Positions 43,809 to 53,658 of a stretch of DNA of 64,000 bases are shown here, piece by piece; position 1 is the stretch's first letter, and the number at the start of each line of letters is the position of its first letter. The translations under genes and the position numbers were made by a program. Location of the stretch: contig JAJPIF010000003.1 in the NCBI GenBank assembly GCA_021324885.1, positions 1 to 64,000 on the forward strand, given 5' to 3'. A model generated the notes under the pieces. That model worked only from the letters and a program-made list of their open reading frames with translations. It was not told the DNA's origin and ran no database searches. This DNA comes from Pseudomonadota bacterium. GTDB taxonomy: Bacteria; Desulfobacterota; Binatia; Binatales; Binataceae.

Positions 43809-46172
43809 TCATTTCAGCGTGAAGGCGCCGCCAGGATCGCTTCCCGTACCGGTGAACGGAACGAAAGGCGGATTTAACGCCTGCACGTACGATGCTCCCG
43901 GCTGTGCGCCGGCCGGAGTTGTGAAAGTGAACTGGTCCGAGTTGATCAGGGTCAGCGCAATTACCGGTGCGCCGCCCGAACCAAGTCCGCCCAGGTTCAC
44001 GACGCCTGTGCCTTGCGTATTGAAGAAGTTGATCACGGTCAGGGTCGAGAACCCGGTGCCGTTGACCGTGATCGTGGTACCGGACTGCGTGACCGAGCTA
44101 ATCGAAATCTCCTGGCCGATTGGCACCGATACGGCATTGCTCTTGACCGCATAGCTGTGCGAGGCGGTGGCGTTGCTCACCACGAACGATCCGGGGCCGG
44201 TTAAGGGTGCGTTCATACCGCTGGCCGGCACAGTGAAGCTAATCTGCGTGCTGGTCAGTCCCGCATCGCCCGGATTTAGGAAGAAGGGCCCGACCTTCCC
44301 GCCCGTGCAGGCGCAGAACAGGTCCACTGCCACACCGTTGACGGTATCGAATCCGCTGCCTCCGAGGTTCACCACGCTTCCCTGCACCACCACCGTCTGC
44401 ACATTGTCGATAGCGTAGCTCGGATTGCTGCTGGTCGCCGCCAGTCCCACACCATTGACGCTGCTGATGGTCGGGATGCCGGCGGCGGCTGAACCCGCCA
44501 GCAGCGCCGGCGCCAGGTTGGATGCCACATAGCCCTTGTCGGTGTTGACCACCTGCACCTCGACAAAGCCCTCGCCCAGAATCGTCGAGGCTGGAACATT
44601 GACCGTCAATTGCTTCGGCAGACTGCGGGCGGAAGGTGTCAAGGGACCCGCGTTGACAGCTCCGGTCGAAGTGGCCACGAAAAAATTAACCACGGAGCCG
44701 GCCGTGAAATCGGTGCCGGTTACAGTGAAGCTGCCGCCCACCTGGATCACCGCTGGCAAACTGGCAATAAACGGAGTCGGCGCGGGTGTTGGAGTAGGCG
44801 CGGGCGTACGAGTGGCGCTCGGTGTGGGCGTGCGACTGGCCGCGGTGGCGGTGGGAGTCGGCGTCGGTTTCGGAGTAGGCATCGCGGTAGGCGTGGGCGA
44901 AGCGGGCTTGACGCATGGCGTGGTATTGCCGCACAGGAGCATATCGCTGCCGGAAATCAGCCCATTCACATCGTCCGAGGTCAGGCCAATCGTGCCAGTG
45001 ATGGTCATGGTCTTAAGCGCGTCGATCGAACCTACTCCGCTAACTGAGCCGTTGATGGTCAGATTGCCTTGGACGCAAAGGACCCCCATGTTTAAATTCA
45101 GGTCTCCGTCAATCGTCAGATCGCCCTTGGAACAGTAAAACCCATTCAAATTGAGTGGCCCTGCCTGAGTCCCGGGAGTGAGTTGGGTTACGCCCGGCGC
45201 AGCGCAATCGCAGGCCGAATTGGAACTGGGCCCGCCAGCCAGCGCCGGCACCTTGACTACCTGATTGCCCACGCCGAGGTAGAGATTTCCGCTATCGATG
45301 CTGACTATGCCGTCAACCAAGCTAAAACCATGCTGAGCATCGGGAATTCCGGAATTGAAGGACACCCACGCTCCGCCCGCTCCACCGGGTACGGTGATGA
45401 GCGCAGCTCCAGGATTGGTCGCCTTTTCAGACGCGCATATGAAACTACCGACCTGGGGATTGCTCCCATCGGTGCAAATCGATGCGCCTCCTGGTGGAAC
45501 GACCGTGAAGAGGACCTGCGCAGTATTTATGGGATTCCCCGCAACCTCCGCATCGACCTCCAGCGCGCCCTGGATCGCGCGCACCAGGCTGCTGCATTGA
45601 GTGCTGGGATCGGCGTCATCAAAGCTCGGGATCTGAAAGCCGTAATCGTTGTAGTAATCGGGATTGCCCCCTCTGGAAACTTGCAGCGGCACGATCCCGC
45701 AAAGCGCAGGGTTGATATCTTCCCACCCGTTCAGACAATACGGCAGGTTCGTGCAGGTGGTGTTATCAGAGGTGTCGCCGGTATTGCTGAATCTCCCGCT
45801 GGAGTCGGGAGTGCAGGTACCAATGAATTCCGAGTCGTAGAACATTTGCACCGTCGTGCCGGGCTTCCATCCGGAACCGGCAAAGAGAACGCCAGCGCCG
45901 GGAGTCAAGTCGTACCACTGCCCGAAGGCGGCTTGATTCTCGGCGCCCAATGCACTCATGCAGGTGCTGCCCGAACAGCAAAGGTCGCTGCTGCCGTTTT
46001 GATCGCCAAGGCATCGTTGGATGGTCGATGGGCTCGGCATGGGGGTCGGAGAGGACTGCGTAAGCCCGGGCTTGGGCATCGAGATCACCCCGACAACGAC
46101 GAGCAATCCAATAACACTTACGACGTAACCAAAAGCTCGGGGCAGAATTCTGGCCGACGTTGTTGATCTCAT
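43809..46172 (-). CDS. Secreted surface protein with Pro/Thr linker and IPT/TIG-like domains
   Basis: This 787-residue exported protein has a signal-like hydrophobic segment at about 15-35. An N-terminal Cys-rich region follows (CCSGSTC, ICTDGSNPQ, ACDCAAPG). Next come a short beta-helical repeat with LTIDGDLNLNMGVLCVQGNLTING (polymer-bactofilin-like), a Thr/Pro/Ala-rich linker (about 430-475, PTPT repeats), and two or three IPT/TIG-like Ig folds, each with GTxFxxxxVVNFF. It resembles adhesin or matrix proteins of the outer surface. It starts at ATG 46172; TTG 46178 would add two residues. Confidence 0.75.
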   Translation of the reverse strand: MRSTTSARILPRAFGYVVSVIGLLVVVGVISMPKPGLTQSSPTPMPSPSTIQRCLGDQNGSSDLCCSGSTCMSALGAENQAAFGQWYDLTPGAGVLFAGSGWKPGTTVQMFYDSEFIGTCTPDSSGRFSNTGDTSDNTTCTNLPYCLNGWEDINPALCGIVPLQVSRGGNPDYYNDYGFQIPSFDDADPSTQCSSLVRAIQGALEVDAEVAGNPINTAQVLFTVVPPGGASICTDGSNPQVGSFICASEKATNPGAALITVPGGAGGAWVSFNSGIPDAQHGFSLVDGIVSIDSGNLYLGVGNQVVKVPALAGGPSSNSACDCAAPGVTQLTPGTQAGPLNLNGFYCSKGDLTIDGDLNLNMGVLCVQGNLTINGSVSGVGSIDALKTMTITGTIGLTSDDVNGLISGSDMLLCGNTTPCVKPASPTPTAMPTPKPTPTPTATAASRTPTPSATRTPAPTPTPAPTPFIASLPAVIQVGGSFTVTGTDFTAGSVVNFFVATSTGAVNAGPLTPSARSLPKQLTVNVPASTILGEGFVEVQVVNTDKGYVASNLAPALLAGSAAAGIPTISSVNGVGLAATSSNPSYAIDNVQTVVVQGSVVNLGGSGFDTVNGVAVDLFCACTGGKVGPFFLNPGDAGLTSTQISFTVPASGMNAPLTGPGSFVVSNATASHSYAVKSNAVSVPIGQEISISSVTQSGTTITVNGTGFSTLTVINFFNTQGTGVVNLGGLGSGGAPVIALTLINSDQFTFTTPAGAQPGASYVQALNPPFVPFTGTGSDPGGAFTLK

Positions 46173-46613
46173 TAGCAACTCGTGTTCGAAAATCCACTAA
46201 ATTAAAGACTAAAACGTAAAGTAAGACAAGAGTGATAAAAATGCAATTCCAGGCCACTAAACCTGGCCTGCAGAGGATGTTCGCCTGACCAGCCCGAAAG
46301 GGTCGTTACCGTGAATTGAATGACAAAAGGTATTTACGACGTTTTAGGATTCTGCAGCGAAGCGGCGCCCGCGATGTCTTCAACGAGCCCTGATCCTTTT
46401 GCAGCCAGCAGGCGAAACAGTTGTGGTCAGGGGTGAAAACGGTGTCCGGCGATGCGGCTCAGATGTTCATGCAACGCTGGCCACGCGCCCGCAAGACGGG
46501 CTCGTTTTGGGCGCAGCCTGGCAAGCAAGATTTCGTCGGTATCCGTATAAGTTCTCCAGCACAACCAGACCCATTGAGCGTCCTCATCAGGCCAGTCGTC
46601 TGGGCGCCATTCA
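46173..46613. other. Intergenic region downstream of the glucoamylase gene
   Basis: About 440 bp with no supported coding region. The left part (46173-46260) is A+T-rich and probably holds the promoter of the secreted surface protein. I see no tRNA, hairpin terminator or repeat that stands out. Confidence 0.35.
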
Positions 46614-49004
46614 TCAAGACCTGATCCGGACCTCGAAGTCCTTTCCTTCCCATCGGTTGTCTTCCAGCCAGCGGAAGGTGAACTTTACCGGCGCCTGCTG
46701 CGATTGGGAAACGGCGATATCGACGTAATGCAGGCCGATTACGGTGGCTTTCGAGTTCGAATCGGTCTTGTTGCTCCATTCATCCAGTGTCCAATGCAGC
46801 GCAAATGGCCGGGGGCACAGGACGCGCAACGTCGCTCCGGGCCGGATCGCAACGATCTGGCGATTGAACTTCCACACCTCTATTCGGGGGCGGCGGCGGC
46901 CGGTGCGGAAATGGCCGGCGACCTCCGCAATCAGGTCGAAGACTTTGCCATCGCGCGCGGAGCGCAGCAGCTTGATGTACTCCGCGTGAGCCCACATCAG
47001 CGGCATTGCCGACCCGGTCGGCATTCCCAGGTACATCAGCTTGGAAGGTACGTCGGGCTGATCCCAAACCTGTTCGGGAAGCAGTCCGGTGGCCGAGGCG
47101 AAACGCTCGATCGTTTTGATATAGGGACGCACGTCGCGCCCGGCTGCCAACTCATAATGGGCCCGCTCGCCGGTCAGCAGCGGCCATGGACGTCCCACAC
47201 CGTAGCCGTGCCATGAACTGCCGTCGGCCTGCTGGCCGTAGCTGTCATAGTTATAACGGCGCCAGCACGGGCCTTGCGGAAGGTCGGCCTTCAGGCATGC
47301 ATCAACGACGCGCAGCGAATCTTCGATCAGCGGGTCGCCGGGCGCGCGCACCCCGTATCGCACCAATTCCAGAAAGCCCGCGTCCACGACGTGATTGGCA
47401 GGGAACTGGCACGGTTCGCCGGGCGGACGATTCTTGATTTGAATGATGGCATGGTTGGGATCCTCTGGGGCGTGGGGATCGGACAGGTCCACGGGAAGAA
47501 TCCGGATGAAATGACGCTTGATACCGGGCAGCAGGTCGCCCTGCGTGGTAACCGTCCAGGCTTCCAGATGCGACTCGAGAAAGTCGGCGTAATCCAGCAG
47601 GAACTCGCCCTTGCGTCCCTCCAGCCGGCGCAGCATCTGCGAGGCGCAAACCAGCGCGGCGATCACGGCCGCCAGCGTCGAGGGCGAATAGCCGGCGTTC
47701 TCCTCCCATCGCTCCTGTCCGGTGGCGGGACCGTTGAGGATCAGAAATTTCGCCGCGGCTTTGACCATCGGCATCGGATCGAAATTTTTCAGCCCGTCCA
47801 TTTCGAGCAACCGCCACGCCAGGATAATCGGAAAGGCGACTTCGTCGAGTTGAACGCCCTTCCAGTAGGGCACGCCATCGATCCAGAAATTCTGGTAGAA
47901 GCCGCCGTCGTCGCGTTGCGTAGCCGCCAGATAGATCAGGGCGCGAAGAGCCAGCGCGGAATTACCGCTGGCCAGCAGCCCGGTCGCGCTGTTGACCATG
48001 TCGCGGGTCCAGACGAGGTGGTATCCACCCAAATCCTCATCGCCTTTGACCTCGCCCCACGGGATACTGAGCGAGGCGATAAGTGCGCCCGGATAGGTCT
48101 TGTCTTCATGGGCCATCAGCAGGCTGTGACTGGTGCGATAGAGTTTGCCGCCATCGCAGGCCGATTCGTCCAGTGCCAGCACGTGGTTGCATGCGCGCGT
48201 CCATTGGAGGATGAAGCGGTCGCGATTTTCCTGGTACGGCACCCCCATCGACTGAAAAAGCGTCGTCACGGCGCGATGCAGGCTGTCGCCGAAGGCCAGG
48301 CCCAGCGTGAATTCATATCCGCGCCCGAGGTTGATCTCGCCGATCAGCGCGATATTGCCGTTGGTGGCCGAATCGAACTCGTAATCCATCTGAAAATTGT
48401 CGGCCAGGTCCTGCCATCCGTCGGTGGTGCCGACATAGCCGCAGGATCGGCGCACGAAACCGCTGCTCACGTCCATCGCCAGCCAGGTGTTGTTCTTGTG
48501 CGCCGTCAGGATCCGGCGGCCCGAGACTTCAACCACGTTGCCGCTGTTATTGGCGCCCCCGACTTCCAAATGCGGCGCCAGCAGGACGTACAACTGAAGA
48601 CGCTCGATCACTTCCGCCTTGCCCTCAAGCCGGGCATTGATCAGCAGGCATTCCTGATGCGGATCGGCGATCACCTCATTAACGATCCGGTAGTCCCGTT
48701 CAGGGTCCGAGTTGATAAGCTTGAGCCCCAGCGCTGGCATCTGGAGGTACTCGATTTGATGGGACATGCTGCGCTGGTCGCGCACGAACGTCTTGCCGTC
48801 GGTGACCAGGAACTGGAGGTCGCGGATTTGCGGCCGATCGATGGTCGGATAATAAACCTCGTTGATGATACCGGCCGACAGCGTGAACCAGATGCTCGAG
48901 GCCACCGAATAGGCGGTACCGATCGCATCCTTGGAGCCCCGCGTCCATCGCGGCGCTATTCCGGGACCGCCGGTCGCGGGCCGCGAAGAATAGATGATGG
49001 CCAT
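46614..49004 (-). CDS. Glycoside hydrolase family 15 glucoamylase-like protein
   Basis: This 796-residue GH15 protein has an N-terminal beta-sandwich with IWFTLSAGIINEVYYPTIDRPQIRDLQFLV, then an (alpha/alpha)6 barrel. The barrel has the GH15 segments GYHLVWTRDMVNSATGLLASG, GGFYQNFWIDGVPYWKGVQLDE, and the catalytic Glu pair region GQERWEENAGYSPSTLAAV. A C-terminal beta domain completes it. It would release glucose from alpha-1,4/1,6-glucans or act on trehalose-like substrates; there is no signal peptide, so it is probably cytoplasmic (glycogen or trehalose metabolism). A long antisense ORF in this gene is a shadow. AGGAGG precedes the ATG. Confidence 0.92.
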   Translation of the reverse strand: MAIIYSSRPATGGPGIAPRWTRGSKDAIGTAYSVASSIWFTLSAGIINEVYYPTIDRPQIRDLQFLVTDGKTFVRDQRSMSHQIEYLQMPALGLKLINSDPERDYRIVNEVIADPHQECLLINARLEGKAEVIERLQLYVLLAPHLEVGGANNSGNVVEVSGRRILTAHKNNTWLAMDVSSGFVRRSCGYVGTTDGWQDLADNFQMDYEFDSATNGNIALIGEINLGRGYEFTLGLAFGDSLHRAVTTLFQSMGVPYQENRDRFILQWTRACNHVLALDESACDGGKLYRTSHSLLMAHEDKTYPGALIASLSIPWGEVKGDEDLGGYHLVWTRDMVNSATGLLASGNSALALRALIYLAATQRDDGGFYQNFWIDGVPYWKGVQLDEVAFPIILAWRLLEMDGLKNFDPMPMVKAAAKFLILNGPATGQERWEENAGYSPSTLAAVIAALVCASQMLRRLEGRKGEFLLDYADFLESHLEAWTVTTQGDLLPGIKRHFIRILPVDLSDPHAPEDPNHAIIQIKNRPPGEPCQFPANHVVDAGFLELVRYGVRAPGDPLIEDSLRVVDACLKADLPQGPCWRRYNYDSYGQQADGSSWHGYGVGRPWPLLTGERAHYELAAGRDVRPYIKTIERFASATGLLPEQVWDQPDVPSKLMYLGMPTGSAMPLMWAHAEYIKLLRSARDGKVFDLIAEVAGHFRTGRRRPRIEVWKFNRQIVAIRPGATLRVLCPRPFALHWTLDEWSNKTDSNSKATVIGLHYVDIAVSQSQQAPVKFTFRWLEDNRWEGKDFEVRIRS

Positions 49005-49089
49005 CCGTTGGCTTCCTCCTATCGCCCAATCTCAAAAAGGAACCTGAGCAAGCCTGGGTTAAAGACGTGGCTTTTGCAACGCCGCCCCA

Positions 49090-49893
49090 TCATCTGGGTA
49101 CGGAGGCGTCGCTTCCAGCCGGACTTTGGATTTCCTCCCGCTGCTGGCGGAACACGTAGGACACCCCGATGCTCAGGGCGTACAGCAGCAGTAGTGGAAT
49201 GGCGAGCAGAAATTGCGAAATAAAGTCGGGCGGCGTCAGCGCGGCTGCGATTATGAAGATTATCAGGATCGCATAGCGCAACTGGTGGATCATCCAGTGA
49301 TAGTCAACTATTCCCAGGCGGGTCAGGAAGAATGCAAGCACCGGCAGCTCGAAGGTGATAGCGAAAGCCAGCAGCAGCTTGGCGGAAAAATTCAGGTACT
49401 CGCTGATTCTAAGCGTCGGGGTAACGCCTATGCTCGCGTACTGTCTGAGGAAAAAAGCGTAACCAATCTTCAGCACGACTGCCCAGCAAAAGTAGCCGCC
49501 GGCCAGGAAGAACAGCGTCGTAAAGATGACGAACGGCTTGGCCATCTTGCGCTCGGATTCGTACAGTCCGGGCGCAATAAAACGCCATAACTCGTAGAGC
49601 ACGGCCGGGCTGGCCACAAACAACGCCGCGACAAGGGCGACCTTGATCTTGGTGAAGAAAGCTTCACCAATGCCGGTTCCAATCAGCAGAACGTTGTTAT
49701 GGGAGACGGCGCGCAGGGGCACCGTCAGCAGATAAAAGATCTGATCGACGAAGCCATACGCGACCAGGAATCCGACGCCGATCGCGATAACCGAACGGAT
49801 CAACCTGATCCGCAATTCCTTGAGATGCTCTATCAGGGGCATCCGGCCGTCTTCGCCCGGAAACGCCGCCTCGATTTTGGGGGCTTCGCTCAC
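49090..49893 (-). CDS. tatC: Sec-independent protein translocase TatC
   Basis: This 267-residue six-membrane-segment protein recognises twin-arginine signal peptides. Typical segments are PLIEHLKELRIRLIRSVIAIG, an Arg-rich first loop, AFFTKIKVALVAALFVASPAVLYELWRFIAPGLYESERK with the conserved Glu and Phe/Pro, and the last helices ending in a charged tail. It is 4 bp downstream of tatA, making a two-gene operon. Confidence 0.96.
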   Translation of the reverse strand: MSEAPKIEAAFPGEDGRMPLIEHLKELRIRLIRSVIAIGVGFLVAYGFVDQIFYLLTVPLRAVSHNNVLLIGTGIGEAFFTKIKVALVAALFVASPAVLYELWRFIAPGLYESERKMAKPFVIFTTLFFLAGGYFCWAVVLKIGYAFFLRQYASIGVTPTLRISEYLNFSAKLLLAFAITFELPVLAFFLTRLGIVDYHWMIHQLRYAILIIFIIAAALTPPDFISQFLLAIPLLLLYALSIGVSYVFRQQREEIQSPAGSDASVPR

Positions 49894-49897
49894 CTAC

Positions 49898-50200
49898 CTA
49901 ATTCTGCTCCTTGTCGGCGGGCGCAACGGGCCGATAATCGATTGGGAGGGCCGTGGTCTCCTGGTCCGCAGGCGGCGGCTTGTGGTCCTGGTCCAGCGGG
50001 AGTTCAGGGGGGTGGTCTTGAGGGTGCAGAGGCGGCTTTTCCAGGTCGATTGCCTCGGTTATCTCGCGCATCGCTTCATTGGCTGCGGTCCGGATTTCGC
50101 GGATGATCTGGACCGCTACGCGAATCACCTCCGGCATGCGCTCCGGACCAAGGACGATTAGCGCGACGGCAAGGATTATGATGATCTCGAATAGACCCAA
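49898..50200 (-). CDS. tatA: Sec-independent translocase TatA/TatB family protein
   Basis: This 100-residue protein has one N-terminal membrane helix (MGLFEIIIILAVALIVLGPERMPEVIR) with the FG/GP-hinge pattern of TatA/B, an amphipathic helix and a Pro/Glu/Asp-rich tail (PPLHPQDHPPELPLDQDHKPPP). The GPER motif and long tail lean toward TatB, but TatA cannot be excluded. It is followed by tatC. Confidence 0.88.
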   Translation of the reverse strand: MGLFEIIIILAVALIVLGPERMPEVIRVAVQIIREIRTAANEAMREITEAIDLEKPPLHPQDHPPELPLDQDHKPPPADQETTALPIDYRPVAPADKEQN

Positions 50201-50276
50201 TGGAACTGATGCTAGCAGTTAATCTGGCACCGCGGCCACGGTTCATTAATTCGGATTGCCACTGGGGGTGTCAACC

Positions 50277-51311
50277 ATGCTTAAGACCGCGCTCGTAACC
50301 GACCGCCACTACCTCGACCATTGTCCCGGCCGGGGCCATCCGGAGCGGCCCGAGCGGGTCAAGGTGCTGCTCGACATGGCCGAAGGTCTGCGTCGCGACG
50401 GGATCGAGCGGATTGCGCCGCGGCCGGCGACTATTGCTGAAATCGAATTGTGCCACGATCCCCGCTACGTCGCGGTGGTAGGCCAGACCGCGCAGCGCGA
50501 TTCCTACGACTTTGACCCCGACACACACGCCTCGCGGGCGACTTTTGAAACCTCGCTGCTGGCGGCCGGCGGCATCCTGACAGCGGTCGAGGCGGTGCTC
50601 GGAGGCGAAGCGGACAACGGCTTCGCGATCGTGCGTCCGCCCGGGCATCACGCGTTGCCCGACCGTGCGATGGGATTTTGCTTTTTCAACAACGTCGCCG
50701 TCGCAGCCAGCTATCTGACCCGGGTCAAAGGCTTCAAGCGTGTGATGATCGTCGATTGGGACGTCCATCATGGCAATGGTACCCAGGAGATCTTTTACGC
50801 CACGCCCGAAGTGCTTTACTGCTCGTTGCACCAATTTCCGCATTATCCGGGCACGGGATCGATCCGCGAGATTGGCGTCGAGGAAGGACGCGGCTACACC
50901 GTGAATCTGCCCCTGCCGGCGACGTTTGGCGACGCCGAATATCTGTCGGCATTCGACCGCGTTATCCTGCCCATTGGGCGTCAGTTCAAGCCGGAATTCC
51001 TTTTGGTATCGGCGGGCTTCGATTGCCATTTTCGCGACCCGCTGGCCGACATGAGGGTGACGGAAGCGGGGTTTGCCGCGATGGCCCGCCGGCTCAAGCG
51101 TCTGGCCGCCGAATGCTGCCAGGGCCGAATCGCGCTGGTACTGGAAGGCGGCTACGACCTTCAGGCGCTCGCCGCGTCGGTCCGCGAAGTGATCGAAGAA
51201 CTAGGCCGCGACGCCAGCGAGCCGATTACGGCAACCTCGCCGGACCGCGAAGCTTGGCTGCTCGAAAAAGTCGTCAAGCAACTATCACCATTCTGGAGTT
51301 TGTCTTCGTAA
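50277..51311 (+). CDS. Histone deacetylase-superfamily protein
   Basis: This 344-residue arginase/deacetylase-fold zinc enzyme shows RPPGHHALPDRAMGFCFFNNVAVAA, VDWDVHHGNGTQEIFY (zinc Asp/His) and SAGFDCHFRDPLADM with the second zinc Asp. These include the charge-relay His-Asp pairs of the class. Bacterial members are acetylpolyamine amidohydrolases or acetoin-utilisation-type deacetylases; the substrate is unknown. It is divergent from tatA. ATG 50277 was preferred over upstream in-frame codons. Confidence 0.93.
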   Translation: MLKTALVTDRHYLDHCPGRGHPERPERVKVLLDMAEGLRRDGIERIAPRPATIAEIELCHDPRYVAVVGQTAQRDSYDFDPDTHASRATFETSLLAAGGILTAVEAVLGGEADNGFAIVRPPGHHALPDRAMGFCFFNNVAVAASYLTRVKGFKRVMIVDWDVHHGNGTQEIFYATPEVLYCSLHQFPHYPGTGSIREIGVEEGRGYTVNLPLPATFGDAEYLSAFDRVILPIGRQFKPEFLLVSAGFDCHFRDPLADMRVTEAGFAAMARRLKRLAAECCQGRIALVLEGGYDLQALAASVREVIEELGRDASEPITATSPDREAWLLEKVVKQLSPFWSLSS

Positions 51312-51385
51312 CGGTTGGGGCCCGGATCGGAAACGGCCGCCACGGTTCGAAAAAGCGGAGTTAAGAACAGACCGAGGGTGGATCA

Positions 51386-52633
51386 ATGGCAACTTCAACG
51401 CTCGATACAATCGATATCCTGACTCCGGACCTTTACGTTGAGCGCGGATATCCGCACGAGGAATGGACCCTGTTGCGGCGCGAAGCGCCGGTGTTCTGGT
51501 ACGAGCGCGAAAATTGCGCTCCGTTCTGGGCGATCACGCGCCACGCCGACATCATCACCGTCTCGCGCCAGCCGGAGTTGTTCCGCGCCACCCAGCGCCT
51601 GTTTGCCACTATCGATGAACCTGGAGTACCGCCGCCCGAAGAAGCCCTGCTGCGCCAACTGCTCAACATGAATCCTCCCGAGCACGGCGCCTATCGGGCG
51701 GTGGTAAGCCGGCGCTTCACTCCGGCCGCCGTCCACAGGCTGGCGGGCCATGTCCAGGAAATCGCGCGGCAACTGATCGACGAAATAGCCGATCGCGAGG
51801 AATGCGATTTCGTCACGGAGGTTTCCGCCAAGCTGCCCCTGGCGGTGATCGCGGAAATGTTTGGCATTCCGCGCTCGGACTGGCAGATGATGTTCCGGCT
51901 CAGCAACGCCATGATCGGCGCAACCGACCCCGAGTACATGCGCGGAGGGACGATCATGGAAGGGCTGCAACAAGCGCGTCTGGAGTTTTTCCAGTACTTC
52001 AGCCATCTGGTGGAGGATCGGCGCAAAAATCCGCGCGACGATCTGGCCACCGCGCTGGCCCTGGGGCGGGTTAACAGCGAGGAGCTGCCGGCGTTCGAGT
52101 TGCTCTCATATTTCGCGCTGTTGATCATTGCCGGCAACGAAACCACGCGCAACGCGACCACGGGCGGCCTGTTCGCGCTGATTAACAATCCCGAGCAATG
52201 GGAACTGCTCAAACGCGATCCTTCACTGGTTCGCTCCGCGGCCGAGGAAATCATCCGCTGGACTTCGCCGGTGATTCAGTTCATACGCGCGGCAACGGCG
52301 GACACCGAATTGCACGGCCGCAAAATCCGCGAAGGCGACGTGCTGGCGCTGTTTTATCCTTCCGCCAACCGCGACGAGGATGTTTTCGACCATCCTTTCA
52401 AATTCGACGTCAGGCGCACGCCCAATTATCACCTGGCCTTTGGAATCGGCGAGCATTTCTGCCTGGGCGCAAATCTGGCGCGGCTGGAATTGCAGATGAT
52501 CTTCCGCGAGATAGCGGCGCGGCTGGACCAGGTTGAGCTGGCCGGACCAATCGCGCGGATGCGTTCGAGCTTCGTCGGCGGCATCAAACACATGCCGATC
52601 CGGTACAAGATGCGCGCCCGGTCCGCCGCCTGA
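51386..52633 (+). CDS. Cytochrome P450
   Basis: This 415-residue soluble P450 has the I-helix motif AGNETTRN (249-256), ExxR at E288-R291, and the haem Cys359 in FGIGEHFCLGANLARLE. The spacing and the AGNET variant are those of CYP125/CYP142-like and other actinobacterial-type enzymes that act on alkyl chains or sterol side chains. The redox partner is not in the immediate neighbourhood. It is 75 bp downstream of the deacetylase gene and convergent with the F420-type oxidoreductase. Confidence 0.95.
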   Translation: MATSTLDTIDILTPDLYVERGYPHEEWTLLRREAPVFWYERENCAPFWAITRHADIITVSRQPELFRATQRLFATIDEPGVPPPEEALLRQLLNMNPPEHGAYRAVVSRRFTPAAVHRLAGHVQEIARQLIDEIADREECDFVTEVSAKLPLAVIAEMFGIPRSDWQMMFRLSNAMIGATDPEYMRGGTIMEGLQQARLEFFQYFSHLVEDRRKNPRDDLATALALGRVNSEELPAFELLSYFALLIIAGNETTRNATTGGLFALINNPEQWELLKRDPSLVRSAAEEIIRWTSPVIQFIRAATADTELHGRKIREGDVLALFYPSANRDEDVFDHPFKFDVRRTPNYHLAFGIGEHFCLGANLARLELQMIFREIAARLDQVELAGPIARMRSSFVGGIKHMPIRYKMRARSAA

Positions 52634-52640
52634 AAATCGA

Positions 52641-53567
52641 TCAGGCAAATGCGGGCATCACTTCTTTGGCGAAGGTCTCGATCGTTGGCGCCGCCGAACC
52701 GTCGCTGAAGAAGACGATGAAGGTGGTCACGCCTTTGGCGACGCGATCCTTGAGTGCCGCGACCAGTTCCGAGGGTGTTCCCTTGATCGCGGTGGTGGCA
52801 AACGGCTTCATCCGGCTGGCGAACTGCCATTTCTTTTCAACGTCCTCGGTGCTCGATCCGAGGCAGACCAGCAACTGCTCCGAGATTTCGATCTGACTGA
52901 AATCGCGGCCCACCGCCCGGCAATGTTCTTTCAGCGCGGCGGTCAGGCCGGCGATATCGGGATAGCCGCCGGGGATGTTCCAGCGATCGGCATATTTGGC
53001 AACGATGCGCAGCATCACCTTTTTGCCCGCGCCGCCGATCGTGATCGGCGGATGCGGTTTCTGGACCGGCTTCGGATTGTTGTAGGCGTCGTTCACGCTG
53101 AAATAGCGCCCCTTAAACGCCGCCCTGGGCTCGGTGAACATCGCCTTGAGAATCTGGATCGTCTCCTCGAGCTGCTTCAGGCGCACGCCGACCTTGGGAT
53201 ATTCGAAACCGTAGGCCTGAAATTCCTCGCGCATCCAGCCGATTCCCAGGCCCACATCGAGGCGCCCCTTGCTGATTTGATCGATCGCGCACAGCACCTT
53301 GGCGAGCATCGCGGGGTTGCGGTAAGCGTAGCAGATCACCAGGGAGCCCAGCCGGATCCTTTCGGTCTGTGCCGCCAGTCCGGTCAATGCGGCAATCACG
53401 TCAAGATGGTCCAGTTCGGGCATCGCGCGGGTCCACATGTGGTCATCGAGCCAGATCGAATGAAAACCCAGACGCTCGCACATTTGCGCACGCGCCAACA
53501 GTGATTCGAACGACAGACCGCTTTGCGGAGAGAAGATGCCAAACCTGATTTTGCCGTCGTGTGCCAT
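52641..53567 (-). CDS. LLM-class F420-dependent oxidoreductase
   Basis: This 308-residue luciferase-like protein resembles the F420-dependent subgroup: KIRFGIFSPQSGLSFESLL, GFHSIWLDDHMWTRAMPELDHLDVIAALTGLAAQTERIRLGSLVI, LDVGLGIGWMREEF, and PPITIGGAGKKVMLRIVAKYADRWNI. F420 use is inferred from these markers. The start at MAHDGKIRF follows GGAGG. It converges with the P450 gene and has the MFS gene upstream on the same strand. Confidence 0.9.
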   Translation of the reverse strand: MAHDGKIRFGIFSPQSGLSFESLLARAQMCERLGFHSIWLDDHMWTRAMPELDHLDVIAALTGLAAQTERIRLGSLVICYAYRNPAMLAKVLCAIDQISKGRLDVGLGIGWMREEFQAYGFEYPKVGVRLKQLEETIQILKAMFTEPRAAFKGRYFSVNDAYNNPKPVQKPHPPITIGGAGKKVMLRIVAKYADRWNIPGGYPDIAGLTAALKEHCRAVGRDFSQIEISEQLLVCLGSSTEDVEKKWQFASRMKPFATTAIKGTPSELVAALKDRVAKGVTTFIVFFSDGSAAPTIETFAKEVMPAFA

Positions 53568-53658
53568 GGGACCTCCCGGCAATGTCTGAAGCCGTTGAAA
53601 CTGTTTGGCACGGAGCCGCCGTCGCGATCAATACGTCCGCGCCGCGATTCGTTGCTGA

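Noticed and set aside
47274-49223. Long open frame of 649 codons antisense to the glucoamylase gene
   Set aside because: It is fully antisense to a well-supported GH15 gene, has no recognisable family motif and shows the composition expected from high-GC antisense frames.
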